Part shown: piece by piece, positions 1 to 9,009 of the stretch
How positions within the stretch are numbered: position 1 is the first letter of the stretch
How the letters are laid out: each line of letters opens with the position of its first letter
Assembly (NCBI GenBank): GCA_009924775.1
Contig: RFQY01000006.1
Coordinates: 1-35,550 of the forward strand
Direction: 5' to 3'
Source: Paracoccaceae bacterium
GTDB lineage: Bacteria; Pseudomonadota; Alphaproteobacteria; Rhodobacterales; Rhodobacteraceae
DNA length: 35,550 nt
Program-made: the position numbers and the translations under genes
Notes under the pieces: generated by a model
The model's database searches: none
What the model saw: the letters and a program-made list of their open reading frames with translations, nothing else
What the model was told of the DNA's origin: nothing

Positions 1-6
1 CCCCCG

Positions 7-960
7 CTAGCTGCGCGCCGCGAAAATGAAGCCCAGAAAGTTCAACAGCACCTGCGCTGCCAAAATGCTGGTAGACCCGGTGGGATCGTAATCTGGCGCC
101 ACCTCGACCAGGTCGATGCCCACAACCTCGTGGCGGCGCGCAACGACCTGCAGCATTTCCAGCACATCATAATATAGAAACCCACCATGGCTGGGCGTGC
201 CCGTGCCCGGCGCGATCGAGGGGCAAAAGGCATCGATATCGATCGTCACATAAACCCGCGCGCCAGTGGGGATATTGGCGATAACCCCCTCGGGGCCCAG
301 CGCGCGCGCTTGGCGCACCGACAAAATCGTTGATCCCATGGCGCGGGCATCGTCATAGCCCTCGCGCGCGGTCGAGCTGACGTTGCGAATGCCCACTTGG
401 GTCAGGCCCGTGACATAGGGTTTTTCCGCGGCGCGGCGCATTGGGTTGCCGTGGCCATAGCGCACGCCGTGGCGCTCGTCGACAAAATCGAGATGGGCGT
501 CGATTTGCAGAATGTGAATATCGCCTTGGTCGTCAAAGGCGTTGATGCAGGGAATATTGATCGAATGATCGCCCCCAATCACCACCGGCAGCGCGCCCGC
601 CGCCAGAATGGCGCGCACGCCCGCCTCGATATTGGCATGGCTGGTTTCGGTATCGGTATGCACGATATCGGCATCGCCGATGTCGACAATGCGCACATCG
701 CTGGGCAGATAAGTGGTGTCGTCTTCGTGGTCATAGGCGCCCGCATGGCCAAAGCTGAACAGGGTCGAGGCTTCGCGCACCCCACGCGGGCCAAACCGCG
801 CGCCTGCGCGCCACTGCGTGCCAAAATCAAACGGTGCGCCCATGATCGCCACATCGGCATCGATCGTGGCCCAATCTTCGACATAGGGGCGTTTGCCAAA
901 TGTAGAAATCCCCACAAAAGGCAGGTTCAAACGCCCGCTTTCATACCCATGCCCTGCCAT
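7..960 (-). CDS. Ureohydrolase (agmatinase/arginase family), substrate uncertain
   Basis: A 317-residue metal-dependent ureohydrolase that should split urea off a guanidino compound. All six expected metal ligands of the family are visible: His132 in GGDHS, Asp154/His156/Asp158 in DAHLD, and Asp241/Asp243 in DID, followed by APGTGTP. Length fits agmatinases (about 300-320). I chose the ATG at 960, giving MAGHGYESGR, because aaaaaggggtct lies just upstream and the extra 67 residues of the longer frame look non-coding. Two places differ from common agmatinases: the usual DxDxxDP reads DIDAFCP with Cys246, and the PExGG segment after the GTGTP loop reads PSHGG. These residues lie near the substrate pocket, so agmatine is not assured; guanidinobutyrate, guanidinopropionate or another guanidine are alternatives. 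It lies 79 nt behind a LuxR-type regulator on the same strand. Family very secure; substrate unknown. Confidence 0.9.
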   Translation of the reverse strand: MAGHGYESGRLNLPFVGISTFGKRPYVEDWATIDADVAIMGAPFDFGTQWRAGARFGPRGVREASTLFSFGHAGAYDHEDDTTYLPSDVRIVDIGDADIVHTDTETSHANIEAGVRAILAAGALPVVIGGDHSINIPCINAFDDQGDIHILQIDAHLDFVDERHGVRYGHGNPMRRAAEKPYVTGLTQVGIRNVSSTAREGYDDARAMGSTILSVRQARALGPEGVIANIPTGARVYVTIDIDAFCPSIAPGTGTPSHGGFLYYDVLEMLQVVARRHEVVGIDLVEVAPDYDPTGSTSILAAQVLLNFLGFIFAARS

Positions 961-1039
961 CGCAGACCCCTTTTTGCCTGTGTCTTTTTGCCTGTGTCCG
1001 GCCCCCGCAGAATGCCCCCGGCAGGCCCTTGGCGCCAGC

Positions 1040-2119
1040 CTAGGCTGATGTTGGGGGCTGTGCAATATCGCTTGCATCACCCGCGGCGGCTGGGGGCCAA
1101 AGGCCCGCACCATGCAGATGGCGCAGCAGGCCGGCCTGCCCATGCACACCCAGCTTGGCATAGATTGCTTTGGAACAACTGCGCGCGGTTTCTTCGGTCC
1201 AGCCCAGCTGGGTGGCCGCCTGTTTCAGGCGCACCCCATCGCCCAACACAGCCGCCAGCCGGGCCTCGCTGCGGCTAAGCCCAAGGCTGTGGGCCAGCCA
1301 AACGATATCAAGATCGGCCAGCTTGGGTGGCTGGCGCATCAGCACAATAACCGCGCGCTGGCCGCCATAGGGTTGGGCGCGCAGCAGCAAGGCAGGCAGG
1401 CCGGGGCGGGCCACCACACAGCCAAAGGGCGGCGCCTGATCGCCCAGCAGCGCCGCCATGGCGCGGCGCAGCTGCTGGGCCAACAGCGCATCCCCGGGTT
1501 CAAGCCGGGCCCGCAGGCGCGGGGCTGGGCCCAGGTCTGGCCCCCAATGCGCAAGGGCGCCAGATTGCGCCAAAATGGTGCCCACCGCATCGACAATCAG
1601 CCACGCCACGCCAAGGCCCGTCAGCAAACCGGCCTGTGCATCGCGCAGATCTTGGGCTTGGCGCAGGCGGCGCCACTGCCCAACGGCCTGCCCCAAAAAC
1701 GGGGCCAGCGCGCTAAGATGCTGGGCATCGATGCTGCGAAAATCCTGCCGATGGGGCGCACGGCCCAACGCCAGCACCGCCTCGCCTTGGCCGGGCCCCT
1801 GCACCGCACCGGGGCTGGGCAGGCGCGCTTTGATCAGGCGCAGCGGCGCGGGATGGGCGGGCGACACCTCGTCTTGGGCGTAAACACGATCGGCGCGCAA
1901 GGGCGCCAAGGCCACCGCATTTGGCAGGCTCAGATGCCCCGCGCGCCATGGGGCGGGCTGCAGCCCCTCGGGCAGGAAAATCTGCAAGGCGGCCCCATCG
2001 GCCTGCGCTTGGCGCGCCAATAGCTGCAAGAAGGCGGGCCAGTCTTCGCCCGCCCCGCCCCCCGCCGCTGCGGCAAACAAAGCACTTATAAGTTGAGATC
2101 TATCATCAAAATACGCCAT
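1040..2119 (-). CDS. LuxR-type helix-turn-helix transcriptional regulator
   Basis: A 359-residue protein whose last 80 residues form a GerE/LuxR-type DNA-binding domain: LSRSEARLAAVLGDG, then KQAATQLGWTEETARS and IYAKLGVHGQAGLLRHL, matching the usual recognition pattern (SEARxAxLLxxG...A..LGxxxxTxRxxxxxIxxKLGxxxQxxLxR). The N-terminal 270 residues are rich in Ala, Leu and Gln and show no receiver Asp motif, so it is not a standard response regulator; a weak PAS-like or ligand-sensing domain is possible but I cannot prove it. The ureohydrolase follows 79 nt downstream on the same strand and is a natural target or partner. It is divergent from cysD. The leader contains a strong hairpin that partly sequesters the only G-rich stretch that could act as ribosome binding site. 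Confidence 0.8.
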   Translation of the reverse strand: MAYFDDRSQLISALFAAAAGGGAGEDWPAFLQLLARQAQADGAALQIFLPEGLQPAPWRAGHLSLPNAVALAPLRADRVYAQDEVSPAHPAPLRLIKARLPSPGAVQGPGQGEAVLALGRAPHRQDFRSIDAQHLSALAPFLGQAVGQWRRLRQAQDLRDAQAGLLTGLGVAWLIVDAVGTILAQSGALAHWGPDLGPAPRLRARLEPGDALLAQQLRRAMAALLGDQAPPFGCVVARPGLPALLLRAQPYGGQRAVIVLMRQPPKLADLDIVWLAHSLGLSRSEARLAAVLGDGVRLKQAATQLGWTEETARSCSKAIYAKLGVHGQAGLLRHLHGAGLWPPAAAGDASDIAQPPTSA

Positions 2120-2132
2120 TTTTTCACTTTAT

Positions 2133-2152
2133 CCCCCATTTGGGGGGTTTTT
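2133..2152 (+). terminator. GC hairpin with T-run in the luxR-type gene/cysD divergent region
   Basis: CCCCC, loop ATTT, GGGGGG, then TTTTT on the + strand: the shape of an intrinsic terminator, 61 nt ahead of cysD with no + strand gene before it. It could act as an attenuator for cysD if transcription starts upstream of it. On the minus strand the same stem lies 13-27 nt ahead of the regulator ATG and would hide its G-rich ribosome binding region. The short stem makes either role tentative. Confidence 0.4.
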
Positions 2153-2212
2153 CCAGTGGGCAGAGGCGATAGGCCCGCAAAAAATACCCTGTCCGTTTTC
2201 AACGAGTAGCCC

Positions 2213-3118
2213 ATGACCGAAGCCCCCCTGACCCACCTGCAACGCCTAGAGGCCGAAAGCATCCACGTCCTGCGCGAAGTGGTGGCCGAGGCAGAAAACC
2301 CCGTGATGCTGTATTCTGTGGGCAAAGACAGCGCTGTGATGTTGCACTTGGCGCGCAAGGCCTTTTACCCCGCGCCGCCGCCCTTTCCGCTGCTGCATGT
2401 CGATACCACTTGGAAATTCCAAGATATGTATGCGCTGCGCGATCGCGCCGCCGCGGATGCGGGCATGCAGCTGATCGTGCACCAAAACCCGCAGGCGCTG
2501 GAGCAGGGCATAAACCCCTTTGACCATGGCCCGTTGCACACCGACATGTGGAAAACCGAAGGTCTGAAACAGGCCTTGGATTTGCACGGCTTCGATATGG
2601 CTTTTGGCGGTGCGCGCCGCGACGAGGAAAAAAGCCGCGCCAAAGAGCGGGTTTTTTCCTTTCGGTCGGCCAACCACCGCTGGGACCCAAAAAACCAGCG
2701 CCCAGAATTGTGGCGCCTTTACAATGCCCGAAAGGCCAAGGGCGAAAGCGTGCGGGTCTTTCCCATCTCGAATTGGACGGAACTGGACATCTGGCAATAT
2801 ATCCATCTAGAGGGCATCCAGATTGTGCCGCTGTATTTTGCCGCCCCACGCCCAACCGTTACCCGTGATGGCATGCTGTTGATGGTGGATGACGACCGCT
2901 TTCCCTTGCGCCCCGGCGAAGTGCCCGAAATGCGCTCGATCCGGTTTCGCACCTTGGGCTGCTATCCCTTGACGGGGGCCGTGGAAAGCCAAGCCAGCAC
3001 CTTGCCGCAGGTGATACAGGAAATGCTGCTGACCACCACATCCGAACGCCAAGGCCGCGCCATCGACCACGACCAAGCCGCCTCGATGGAGAAGAAAAAG
3101 CAAGACGGCTATTTCTAA
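2213..3118 (+). CDS. cysD: Sulfate adenylyltransferase subunit 2 (CysD)
   Basis: Small subunit of ATP sulfurylase; it makes adenosine 5'-phosphosulfate from ATP and sulfate in the cytoplasm with the CysN GTPase. The PP-loop [17 protein letters not shown] lies near residues 38-54, and [20 protein letters not shown] in the middle is typical of CysD. At 301 residues it matches the family length (about 300). The C-terminal [11 protein letters not shown] and KKKQDGYF are also family hallmarks. The cysNC gene follows after 64 nt on the same strand. The ribosome binding site is weak (aacgag). A terminator-like hairpin sits in the leader. No CysB-like operator was recognised. Confidence 0.97.
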   Translation: MTEAPLTHLQRLEAESIHVLREVVAEAENPVMLYSVGKDSAVMLHLARKAFYPAPPPFPLLHVDTTWKFQDMYALRDRAAADAGMQLIVHQNPQALEQGINPFDHGPLHTDMWKTEGLKQALDLHGFDMAFGGARRDEEKSRAKERVFSFRSANHRWDPKNQRPELWRLYNARKAKGESVRVFPISNWTELDIWQYIHLEGIQIVPLYFAAPRPTVTRDGMLLMVDDDRFPLRPGEVPEMRSIRFRTLGCYPLTGAVESQASTLPQVIQEMLLTTTSERQGRAIDHDQAASMEKKKQDGYF

Positions 3119-3182
3119 ACGCTGCCCGCCTGCCCCCGTGCCTGCCAAATGTGCCAGTTGCCGCGCCAAAACGGATAATGTG

Positions 3183-5084
3183 ATGACCAACCAAACCTAC
3201 CGCACCGACAGCCTGATTGCCGAAGATATCGACGCCTATTTGCAAGCCCACCAGCACAAAACCATGCTGCGCTTTATCACCTGCGGGTCTGTGGATGATG
3301 GCAAATCTACCCTCATCGGGCGGCTGTTGTATGACAGCAAGATGATTTTCGAAGATCAGCTGGCCTCGCTAGAGGCCGATAGCAAAAAGCTGGGCACCCA
3401 AGGCGGAAATATCGATTTTGCCCTGTTGGTCGATGGCTTGGCAGCCGAGCGCGAGCAAGGCATCACAATCGACGTGGCCTACCGGTTTTTTGCCACGGAA
3501 AAACGCAAATTCATCGTGGCCGACACCCCCGGACACGAACAATACACCCGCAACATGGTAACCGGTGCCTCGACCGCCGATTTGGCGGTCATCTTGATCG
3601 ACGCGCGCAAAGGCGTGCTGACACAAACCCGGCGGCACAGCTACTTGGTACATCTTTTGGGCATTCGCCACGTGGTTTTGGCGGTGAACAAGATGGATTT
3701 GGTGGGCTATGACGAGGCGGTGTTTCAGGCCATCGTGGCCGATTATCGCAGCTTTGCCGACAGTATCGGCATCAGCGATTTCACCGCCATTCCAATTTCG
3801 GGGCTGGCGGGCGACAATATCACCAGCACCAGCCTGCAGACCCCATGGTATCAGGGGCCAACCTTGCTGGCCCATCTGGAACAGGTGCCTTTGAACAGCA
3901 CAGCCGCCCAAACCGCACCCTTCCGTATGGCCGTGCAATGGGTAAACCGCCCCAACCTAGATTTCCGCGGTTTCGCCGGGCTGGTGGCCAGCGGCACGCT
4001 GCGCCCCGGCGATGCGGTGCGGGTGCTGCCCTCGGGCAAAACCTCGAAGGTGGCGCGTATCGTGGCGCTTGGCGGCGACAAGGCCATGGCCGTAGCGGGC
4101 GAAAGCATAACCCTGACCCTGACAGACGAGATTGATTGCTCGCGCGGGCAGGTGATCGTGGCCGCGCAATCCCCCCTCGAGGTGGCAGACCAGTTTGAAA
4201 CCACCATCGTTTGGATGGATGACACAGAAATGGTGCCCGGGCGCGCCTATTGGCTGAAGATCGGGGCGCAAACCGTATCGGCCACGGTGCAGGCGCCGAA
4301 ATACGAAGTAAATGTCAACACACAGGAACATCTGGCCACCAAAACGCTGGATCTGAACGCCATTGGCGTGGCCAATATCACCACCGACCGCGATATTCCC
4401 TTTGCGCCCTATGCCGAAAACAGCGATCTGGGCGGGTTTATCCTGATCGACAAAATCACCAACCGTACGGTGGCGGCTGGCATGATCCATTTTGCCCTGC
4501 GCCGGGCGCAAAATATTCATTGGCAAGCCACCGAAATTTCGCGCGAAGACCATGCCGCGATGAAAAATCAAAAACCCTGCGTGCTGTGGCTGACGGGTTT
4601 GTCTGGGTCTGGAAAATCAACCATTGCCAATGTGTTGGAACGCAAATTGGCGCGGATGAACCGGCATACTTTCTTGTTGGACGGCGACAATGTGCGCCAC
4701 GGGCTGAACAAGGATCTGGGCTTTACCGAGGCCGACCGCGTGGAAAATATCCGCCGCGTGGGCGAGGTGGCCAAGCTGATGACAGACGCCGGGCTGATCG
4801 TGATCACCGCCTTTATCTCGCCCTTCCGCAGCGAGCGTGACATGGTGCGCGCAATGATGCAGCCGGGCGAATTTTTAGAGGTATTCGTCGATACCCCGCT
4901 GGAACATGCCGAAGCGCGCGACGTAAAGGGCCTTTATGCCAAGGCGCGGGCGGGTGTGCTGAAAAACTTTACCGGCATCGACAGCCCCTACGAGGCGCCC
5001 GAACAGGCCGAAATTCGCATCGACACCACCCAAACCACGCCCGAGCAGGCAGCAGATATGATCATCGCGCGGCTTATTCCCTAA
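3183..5084 (+). CDS. cysNC: Bifunctional sulfate adenylyltransferase GTPase subunit / APS kinase (CysNC)
   Basis: A 633-residue fusion. The N-terminal part is the CysN GTPase, with P-loop GSVDDGKS at 35-42, [12 protein letters not shown] at about 114-125 and NKMDL at 169-173, followed by EF-Tu-like beta-barrel domains. From about residue 460 begins the APS kinase CysC, with P-loop GLSGSGKST at 472-480 and [15 protein letters not shown]. The protein couples GTP hydrolysis to APS formation with CysD and then phosphorylates APS to PAPS. CysN and CysC are fused in many alphaproteobacteria. I chose the ATG at 3183 because [16 protein letters not shown] fits homologues; an in-frame GTG at 3138 would add 15 residues. 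Operon with cysD. It ends 28 nt from the convergent dehydrogenase gene. Confidence 0.97.
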   Translation: MTNQTYRTDSLIAEDIDAYLQAHQHKTMLRFITCGSVDDGKSTLIGRLLYDSKMIFEDQLASLEADSKKLGTQGGNIDFALLVDGLAAEREQGITIDVAYRFFATEKRKFIVADTPGHEQYTRNMVTGASTADLAVILIDARKGVLTQTRRHSYLVHLLGIRHVVLAVNKMDLVGYDEAVFQAIVADYRSFADSIGISDFTAIPISGLAGDNITSTSLQTPWYQGPTLLAHLEQVPLNSTAAQTAPFRMAVQWVNRPNLDFRGFAGLVASGTLRPGDAVRVLPSGKTSKVARIVALGGDKAMAVAGESITLTLTDEIDCSRGQVIVAAQSPLEVADQFETTIVWMDDTEMVPGRAYWLKIGAQTVSATVQAPKYEVNVNTQEHLATKTLDLNAIGVANITTDRDIPFAPYAENSDLGGFILIDKITNRTVAAGMIHFALRRAQNIHWQATEISREDHAAMKNQKPCVLWLTGLSGSGKSTIANVLERKLARMNRHTFLLDGDNVRHGLNKDLGFTEADRVENIRRVGEVAKLMTDAGLIVITAFISPFRSERDMVRAMMQPGEFLEVFVDTPLEHAEARDVKGLYAKARAGVLKNFTGIDSPYEAPEQAEIRIDTTQTTPEQAADMIIARLIP

Positions 5085-5112
5085 GCCGCGCAATGCGCCT
5101 TGAAACCGGGCC

Positions 5113-6075
5113 TTAAACCAGCCGGTCTTTGGGGGCTTGGCCTGCGAAAAACGCGTCGATATTGTCCAGCGCACGAAAGCCCATCGCATCGCGCGTGGCC
5201 CGTGTGGCAGACCCGATATGGGGCAGCATGAACACGTTGTCATGGGCCGCAAAAGCGGGGTTGCCGCCCGGTTCGGTTTTAAAGCAATCCAGCCCCGCGG
5301 CGGCCACGTGGCCTTGGGCCAATGCCTGCAGCAACGCCGCCTCGTCCACCAATGCCCCGCGGGCGGTGTTCACCACCACCGCGCCCATTGGCAGCATGGC
5401 CAGCGTTTTTGCGTTCAGCAGATCCACGGTTTCGGGCGTGGCCGGGCAATGCAGCGACAAAAAATCTGCCTGCGGCAACAGCGTTTCCAAGCTTTCGTGA
5501 AACACCGCGCCCTGTTCCAGATCTGCGGGCAGGCGGGTGCGATTGTGATAGTGGATCTGCATCCCAAAGCCGCGCGCCTTGGTGGCAAAGGCGCGCCCCA
5601 CGCGCCCCATGCCCACAATACCGATACGCGCACCCGTGACCTGCTTGCCCACCATGAACGAGGGCGACCAGCTGTCCCATGCCCCCGTGCGCACCAGCCT
5701 GTCGCCCTCTACCGCGCGCCGGGCCGCGCCCAGCATCAGCAGCATGGCAATTTCCGCCGTGGCATCCGACAGCACATCGGGCGTGTTGGTCACCACGATA
5801 CCGCGCGCCCCCAGCGCCTGCAGGTCGCAATGATCATACCCCACCGAATGGTTGGCAATGATTTTCAACCGTGGATCCAGCTGCGCCACCACATCGGCGG
5901 TAAACAGTTCCGAATGGCAGGGCAGCATGGCATCGGCCTGTGCGCTCATCGCGATAATCTCGGCGGCGGTGCCGGGGGTGTCGGTGTCTTTGGTGATCAC
6001 CTCGTAATCGCGCTGCGCGCGGGCCAAGGTGGCATCGGATACGCGGCGCGGTATCCACAAAACGGGGCGCGACAT
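5113..6075 (-). CDS. D-isomer-specific 2-hydroxyacid dehydrogenase (glyoxylate/hydroxypyruvate reductase-like)
   Basis: A 320-residue NAD(P)H-dependent dehydrogenase that interconverts 2-oxoacids and D-2-hydroxyacids. Visible features are the Rossmann motif GMGRVG (Gly155, 157, 160) and the catalytic triad Arg239 (VNTARG), Glu268 (KTEPG) and His286 (LPHIGSAT). The segment NHSVGYDHCDL near 75-85 is typical of the D-glycerate/glyoxylate reductase subgroup, so hydroxypyruvate or glyoxylate is the likely substrate. The ATG at 6075 gives MSRPVLWIPRR; the longer frame has no family support. It is the last gene of the minus-strand TRAP/amidase operon, 4 nt after the small membrane protein, so it may process the acid released there. 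The coenzyme (NADH or NADPH) cannot be assigned with certainty. Confidence 0.9.
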   Translation of the reverse strand: MSRPVLWIPRRVSDATLARAQRDYEVITKDTDTPGTAAEIIAMSAQADAMLPCHSELFTADVVAQLDPRLKIIANHSVGYDHCDLQALGARGIVVTNTPDVLSDATAEIAMLLMLGAARRAVEGDRLVRTGAWDSWSPSFMVGKQVTGARIGIVGMGRVGRAFATKARGFGMQIHYHNRTRLPADLEQGAVFHESLETLLPQADFLSLHCPATPETVDLLNAKTLAMLPMGAVVVNTARGALVDEAALLQALAQGHVAAAGLDCFKTEPGGNPAFAAHDNVFMLPHIGSATRATRDAMGFRALDNIDAFFAGQAPKDRLV

Positions 6076-6079
6076 AGGC

Positions 6080-6238
6080 TTAATCCTTTTTGCGGGTGGC
6101 GCTGAAGAAATCATAACCCGCCAAACCAAGGGTCAGCAGCACCACGACCCACAGATCAAACGTGGCAACCTTCACTGCCAAAATCAGCAAGAAAACCGCC
6201 AGCACAGCAAGTGCAAGGAAGGGCAGAAATTTGGTCAT
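6080..6238 (-). CDS. Small two-helix membrane protein, unknown function
   Basis: A 52-residue hydrophobic protein beginning MTKFLPFLALAVLAVFLLI. Two membrane segments can be drawn, about residues 4-24 and 27-44, followed by a charged tail ending TRKKD. The start at 6238 has the ribosome binding site aggac seven bases upstream. It is tightly packed: 4 nt after the amidase stop and 4 nt before the dehydrogenase start, which supports a real translated gene. I do not recognise the family. It might be an accessory membrane protein of the transport/hydrolysis operon. It is easily missed because a longer, unlikely start exists inside the amidase. Confidence 0.7.
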   Translation of the reverse strand: MTKFLPFLALAVLAVFLLILAVKVATFDLWVVVLLTLGLAGYDFFSATRKKD

Positions 6239-6242
6239 TCGT

Positions 6243-7601
6243 TTAGTCCTTTCCTTCGTCCGTGGCTGTTTCCAGCCAACGATAAATCCAGTTGGCATTG
6301 CGCAGCAAGCGCCCGTCTTGGCCGCGCGGGCCCACCAGTTGCAGCCCCATGGGCAAGCCATTTTCTGCCGTAAAGGCGGGCACGGTCACAGCCGGTGTGC
6401 CCAGCAATGTCCAAAGCCCGTTAAAAATGGCATCGCCCGTATACTCCAACCCTTGCGGAGCGGGGCCAGTGGCTGCAGGGCACAAAATAGCGTCGCAGCG
6501 CGCGAATATCTCGTCCAGCCCGGCGTATAACACATCGCGCCAGTCCAATGCCGCCAGATAGTCGCGTGCCAAGATCGCTTCGCCCTTTTCCAGCGCCTCG
6601 TTGGTGCGCGGGCCCAACACATCGGCGCCATCGCGGCGGTAGCGATAGTAATAGCGCGCCATTTCCGCAAAGTTGATCCGCTCGCGGATTTCGGCCGCCT
6701 GATCAAAAATGCTGGGCAATTCAACGCTAAAGCACTGCTCGCCCAGCGCTTCGGCCAATTCGGCAAAGGCTGCGTGCAGCTGCGGGTCTGCCCGGTCCCA
6801 GCCGGGGGGCTGGACCATGGCAAACACGGGCTTTACCGGCGGCGTGGCGGTGGCGGTGGCATATAGCTGCGGCTGCGGGGCGGTTTGGGTGGCAGGATCG
6901 GCGCTGTCATAGCCAAAAAGCACCTCGGCCAGCATCGCCGCATCGCTGGGGCTGCGGCCGAACACACCCATCGTATCAAGGCTGTGCGACTGCATCAAAA
7001 CGCCCCGGCGCGGAATGGCGCCAAAGCTGGGCTTGAACCCTGTCACCCCGCAAAACGAGGCGGGGCGGATCACCGAACCGCCGGTTTGGGTGCCCACGGC
7101 CAATGGCACGTGCAAATCGGCCACCGCCGCCGCCGAGCCCGAAGACGAGCCCCCCGGCGTGTGCCCCGGGTTGTGGGGGTTGCGGGTGCCACGGGCCTGC
7201 ATAAAGGCCAATTCGGTGGTCACGGTTTTGCCCATCAACACCGCGCCCTCGGCTTTCAGGCGCTCTACCACATAGGCATCGCGGCTGGGCACCCGGCCTG
7301 CATCCAATGGGCAGCCGTTTTCTGTGGGGATCTTGGCTGTATCGATCACATCTTTCAGCCCCACCGGCAAACCGTGCAGCCGCCCCAAGGGGCGGCCTGC
7401 CTTGCGCTGCGCATCCAGATGTTGTGCCTGCGCGCGGGCATAGTCTGGGTCGATCCACGCCCAAGCCCCCACATCTGCCTCGCGCCGGGCGATCTGGGCC
7501 AAATAGGCCTCGGTCACCTCAACCGCGGAAAGCGCGCCTTGCGCCAGACGCGCCCGTAAATCGGACGTGTCCAGCGCCAATATATCTGCGTTATTTGCCA
7601 T
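6243..7601 (-). CDS. Amidase signature-family hydrolase
   Basis: A 452-residue amidase (GatA/FAAH superfamily) that hydrolyses a carboxamide to acid and ammonia. The Ser-cisSer-Lys triad is visible: Lys83 in GLKDVIDT, the Gly/Ser-rich loop GGSSSGSAAAV at 150-160 holding the cis-Ser, and nucleophile Ser176 in TQTGGSVIRP. GFKPSFG follows as in other members. The ATG at 7601 (MANNADILAL) overlaps the dctM stop by 11 nt, so translation is coupled to the transporter. It is not GatA of the tRNA amidotransferase: no gatC or gatB is nearby. The substrate is unknown; the TRAP system upstream suggests an imported organic amide or amide acid. No signal peptide, so the reaction is cytoplasmic. Confidence 0.92.
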   Translation of the reverse strand: MANNADILALDTSDLRARLAQGALSAVEVTEAYLAQIARREADVGAWAWIDPDYARAQAQHLDAQRKAGRPLGRLHGLPVGLKDVIDTAKIPTENGCPLDAGRVPSRDAYVVERLKAEGAVLMGKTVTTELAFMQARGTRNPHNPGHTPGGSSSGSAAAVADLHVPLAVGTQTGGSVIRPASFCGVTGFKPSFGAIPRRGVLMQSHSLDTMGVFGRSPSDAAMLAEVLFGYDSADPATQTAPQPQLYATATATPPVKPVFAMVQPPGWDRADPQLHAAFAELAEALGEQCFSVELPSIFDQAAEIRERINFAEMARYYYRYRRDGADVLGPRTNEALEKGEAILARDYLAALDWRDVLYAGLDEIFARCDAILCPAATGPAPQGLEYTGDAIFNGLWTLLGTPAVTVPAFTAENGLPMGLQLVGPRGQDGRLLRNANWIYRWLETATDEGKD

Positions 7602-9009
7602 ACATGGCCTCGGGCAAATAGAACACGATCTGCGGGAAGGCATACATCAACGCCATCGAGATGATCACGCAGACAAGGAAGGGCATGACGCCTGCAAAAA
7701 TCTGCGTCAGCTTAATTTCCGGCGGCGCAATGCCTTTGAGGTAATAGGCAGACATGGCCATAGGCGGGGTGAGGAAGCTGGTTTGCAGGTTCAACGCCAC
7801 CAAGATGCCAAAAAACAGCGGATCGATGTTGAAGAACGCCAAGAGCGGCAAGAAAATCGGCACGAAAATGATAATAATCTCGGACCATTCCAGCGGCCAG
7901 CCCAGCAAGAAGATGATCAGCTGCGCCAAGATCAAAAATTGCCAAGGCTCTAGGCTAAGCCCTTGCACAAAATCCGAGATCAAGTGCTCGCCGCCCAGAT
8001 ACGAGAACACAGCCGAGAATGTGTACGAGCCGACAAACAGCCAGCACACCATCGCGGTGGTGCGCACGGTCAGGTAGACCGACTCGCGCATGCGCTGCCA
8101 CGTCATGGCGCGGTAGATGAAGGCCAGCAAAATGCCGCCCAGCGCCCCAATCGATGCCGCCTCGGTGGGTGTGGCAAGGCCCAGCAAGATAGAGCCAAGC
8201 ACCGCCAAGATCAAAAATGCCAGCGGCAAGAACGATGTCACGATCATGCCAAAAAGCTTGGCAAAGGGCACATCGGGTATGTCTTCTTTGCTGGGGCGCG
8301 GGGCCACCGAGGGCTGCAAAATGGCGCGCCCAATCACATAGACCAGATACAGGCCCACCAGCGTCAGCCCCGGCAACAGCGCCGCCGCGTAAAGGCGCAC
8401 GATCGATACGTTCGAGGCGGCGGCGTAAACGATCAGCATGATCGAGGGCGGAATAAGAATGCCCAGCGTGCCACCCGCGCAGATGATGCCCGATGCAAAA
8501 GACGGGCTGTAGCGCGCCTTCAGCATGGCCGGCAGCGCCAGCAAGCCCATCAGCGTTACCACCGCGCCCACAATGCCCGTGGCGGTGGCAAACAGCGCAC
8601 AGGTGATCAGGGCTGCCACCCCCATAGACCCCGGCATATTGCGCGAGGCCACGTTGAGCGTGGAAAACAGCCGGTCCACGATATTGGCACGTTCCACGAT
8701 ATAGCCCATGAACAAGAACAGCGGCACCGCGGTCAGCACTTCGTTCGACATCACCGTGAAGGTTTGGTTCACGAATAAGTCGAATATTCGGTTATTAAAT
8801 AACCCCTCTATCCACAGGCTGGTTTGGTCCCACCAACTGGCATCATCGGCCAGCCGGTCATATCCGCGCCACATGCGGCGGGCATCGAAATAGGCGTAAT
8901 AGCCAAAGCCGATGCCCATTGCCATCAGGGTAAAGGCAATAGGAAAGCCCAAAAACACAAAAATAATGAACAGCCCCAGCATCATCAGGGCGATTTGGGG
9001 GTCGGTCAT
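7591..9009 (-). CDS. dctM: TRAP transporter large permease (DctM)
   Basis: A 472-residue integral membrane protein with about twelve hydrophobic segments; the membrane subunit that uses the Na+ gradient to move an organic acid bound by DctP. Typical marks are MGLLALPAMLKARYSPSFASG, GGTLGILIPPSIMLIVYA and LGLATPTEAAS. It is longer than classic DctM (about 425) because of an insertion near residues 42-85 between the first helices, as in the subfamily labelled mannitol/chloroaromatic or 2-oxoacid transporters. It starts at an ATGA overlap with dctQ and overlaps the amidase start. Substrate cannot be read from the sequence. Confidence 0.95.
   Translation of the reverse strand: MTDPQIALMMLGLFIIFVFLGFPIAFTLMAMGIGFGYYAYFDARRMWRGYDRLADDASWWDQTSLWIEGLFNNRIFDLFVNQTFTVMSNEVLTAVPLFLFMGYIVERANIVDRLFSTLNVASRNMPGSMGVAALITCALFATATGIVGAVVTLMGLLALPAMLKARYSPSFASGIICAGGTLGILIPPSIMLIVYAAASNVSIVRLYAAALLPGLTLVGLYLVYVIGRAILQPSVAPRPSKEDIPDVPFAKLFGMIVTSFLPLAFLILAVLGSILLGLATPTEAASIGALGGILLAFIYRAMTWQRMRESVYLTVRTTAMVCWLFVGSYTFSAVFSYLGGEHLISDFVQGLSLEPWQFLILAQLIIFLLGWPLEWSEIIIIFVPIFLPLLAFFNIDPLFFGILVALNLQTSFLTPPMAMSAYYLKGIAPPEIKLTQIFAGVMPFLVCVIISMALMYAFPQIVFYLPEAMYGK

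Noticed and set aside
961-1161. 67-residue N-terminal extension of the ureohydrolase
   Set aside because: The extension is Pro/Arg/Cys-rich without family sense, runs into the regulator gene, and a good start with RBS exists at 960.
397-1278. Long + strand open frame opposite the ureohydrolase and LuxR-type gene
   Set aside because: Composition follows the codon pattern of the true genes on the other strand; no ribosome binding site or recognisable domain.
5105-5126. ACCGG...CCGGT hairpin between cysNC and the dehydrogenase as terminator
   Set aside because: Short stem, long loop, only three T after it, and it overlaps the stop region of the convergent gene; too weak to call.
6243-7601. Amidase as GatA of the Glu-tRNA amidotransferase
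   Set aside because: No gatB/gatC neighbours; it is locked into a TRAP operon.
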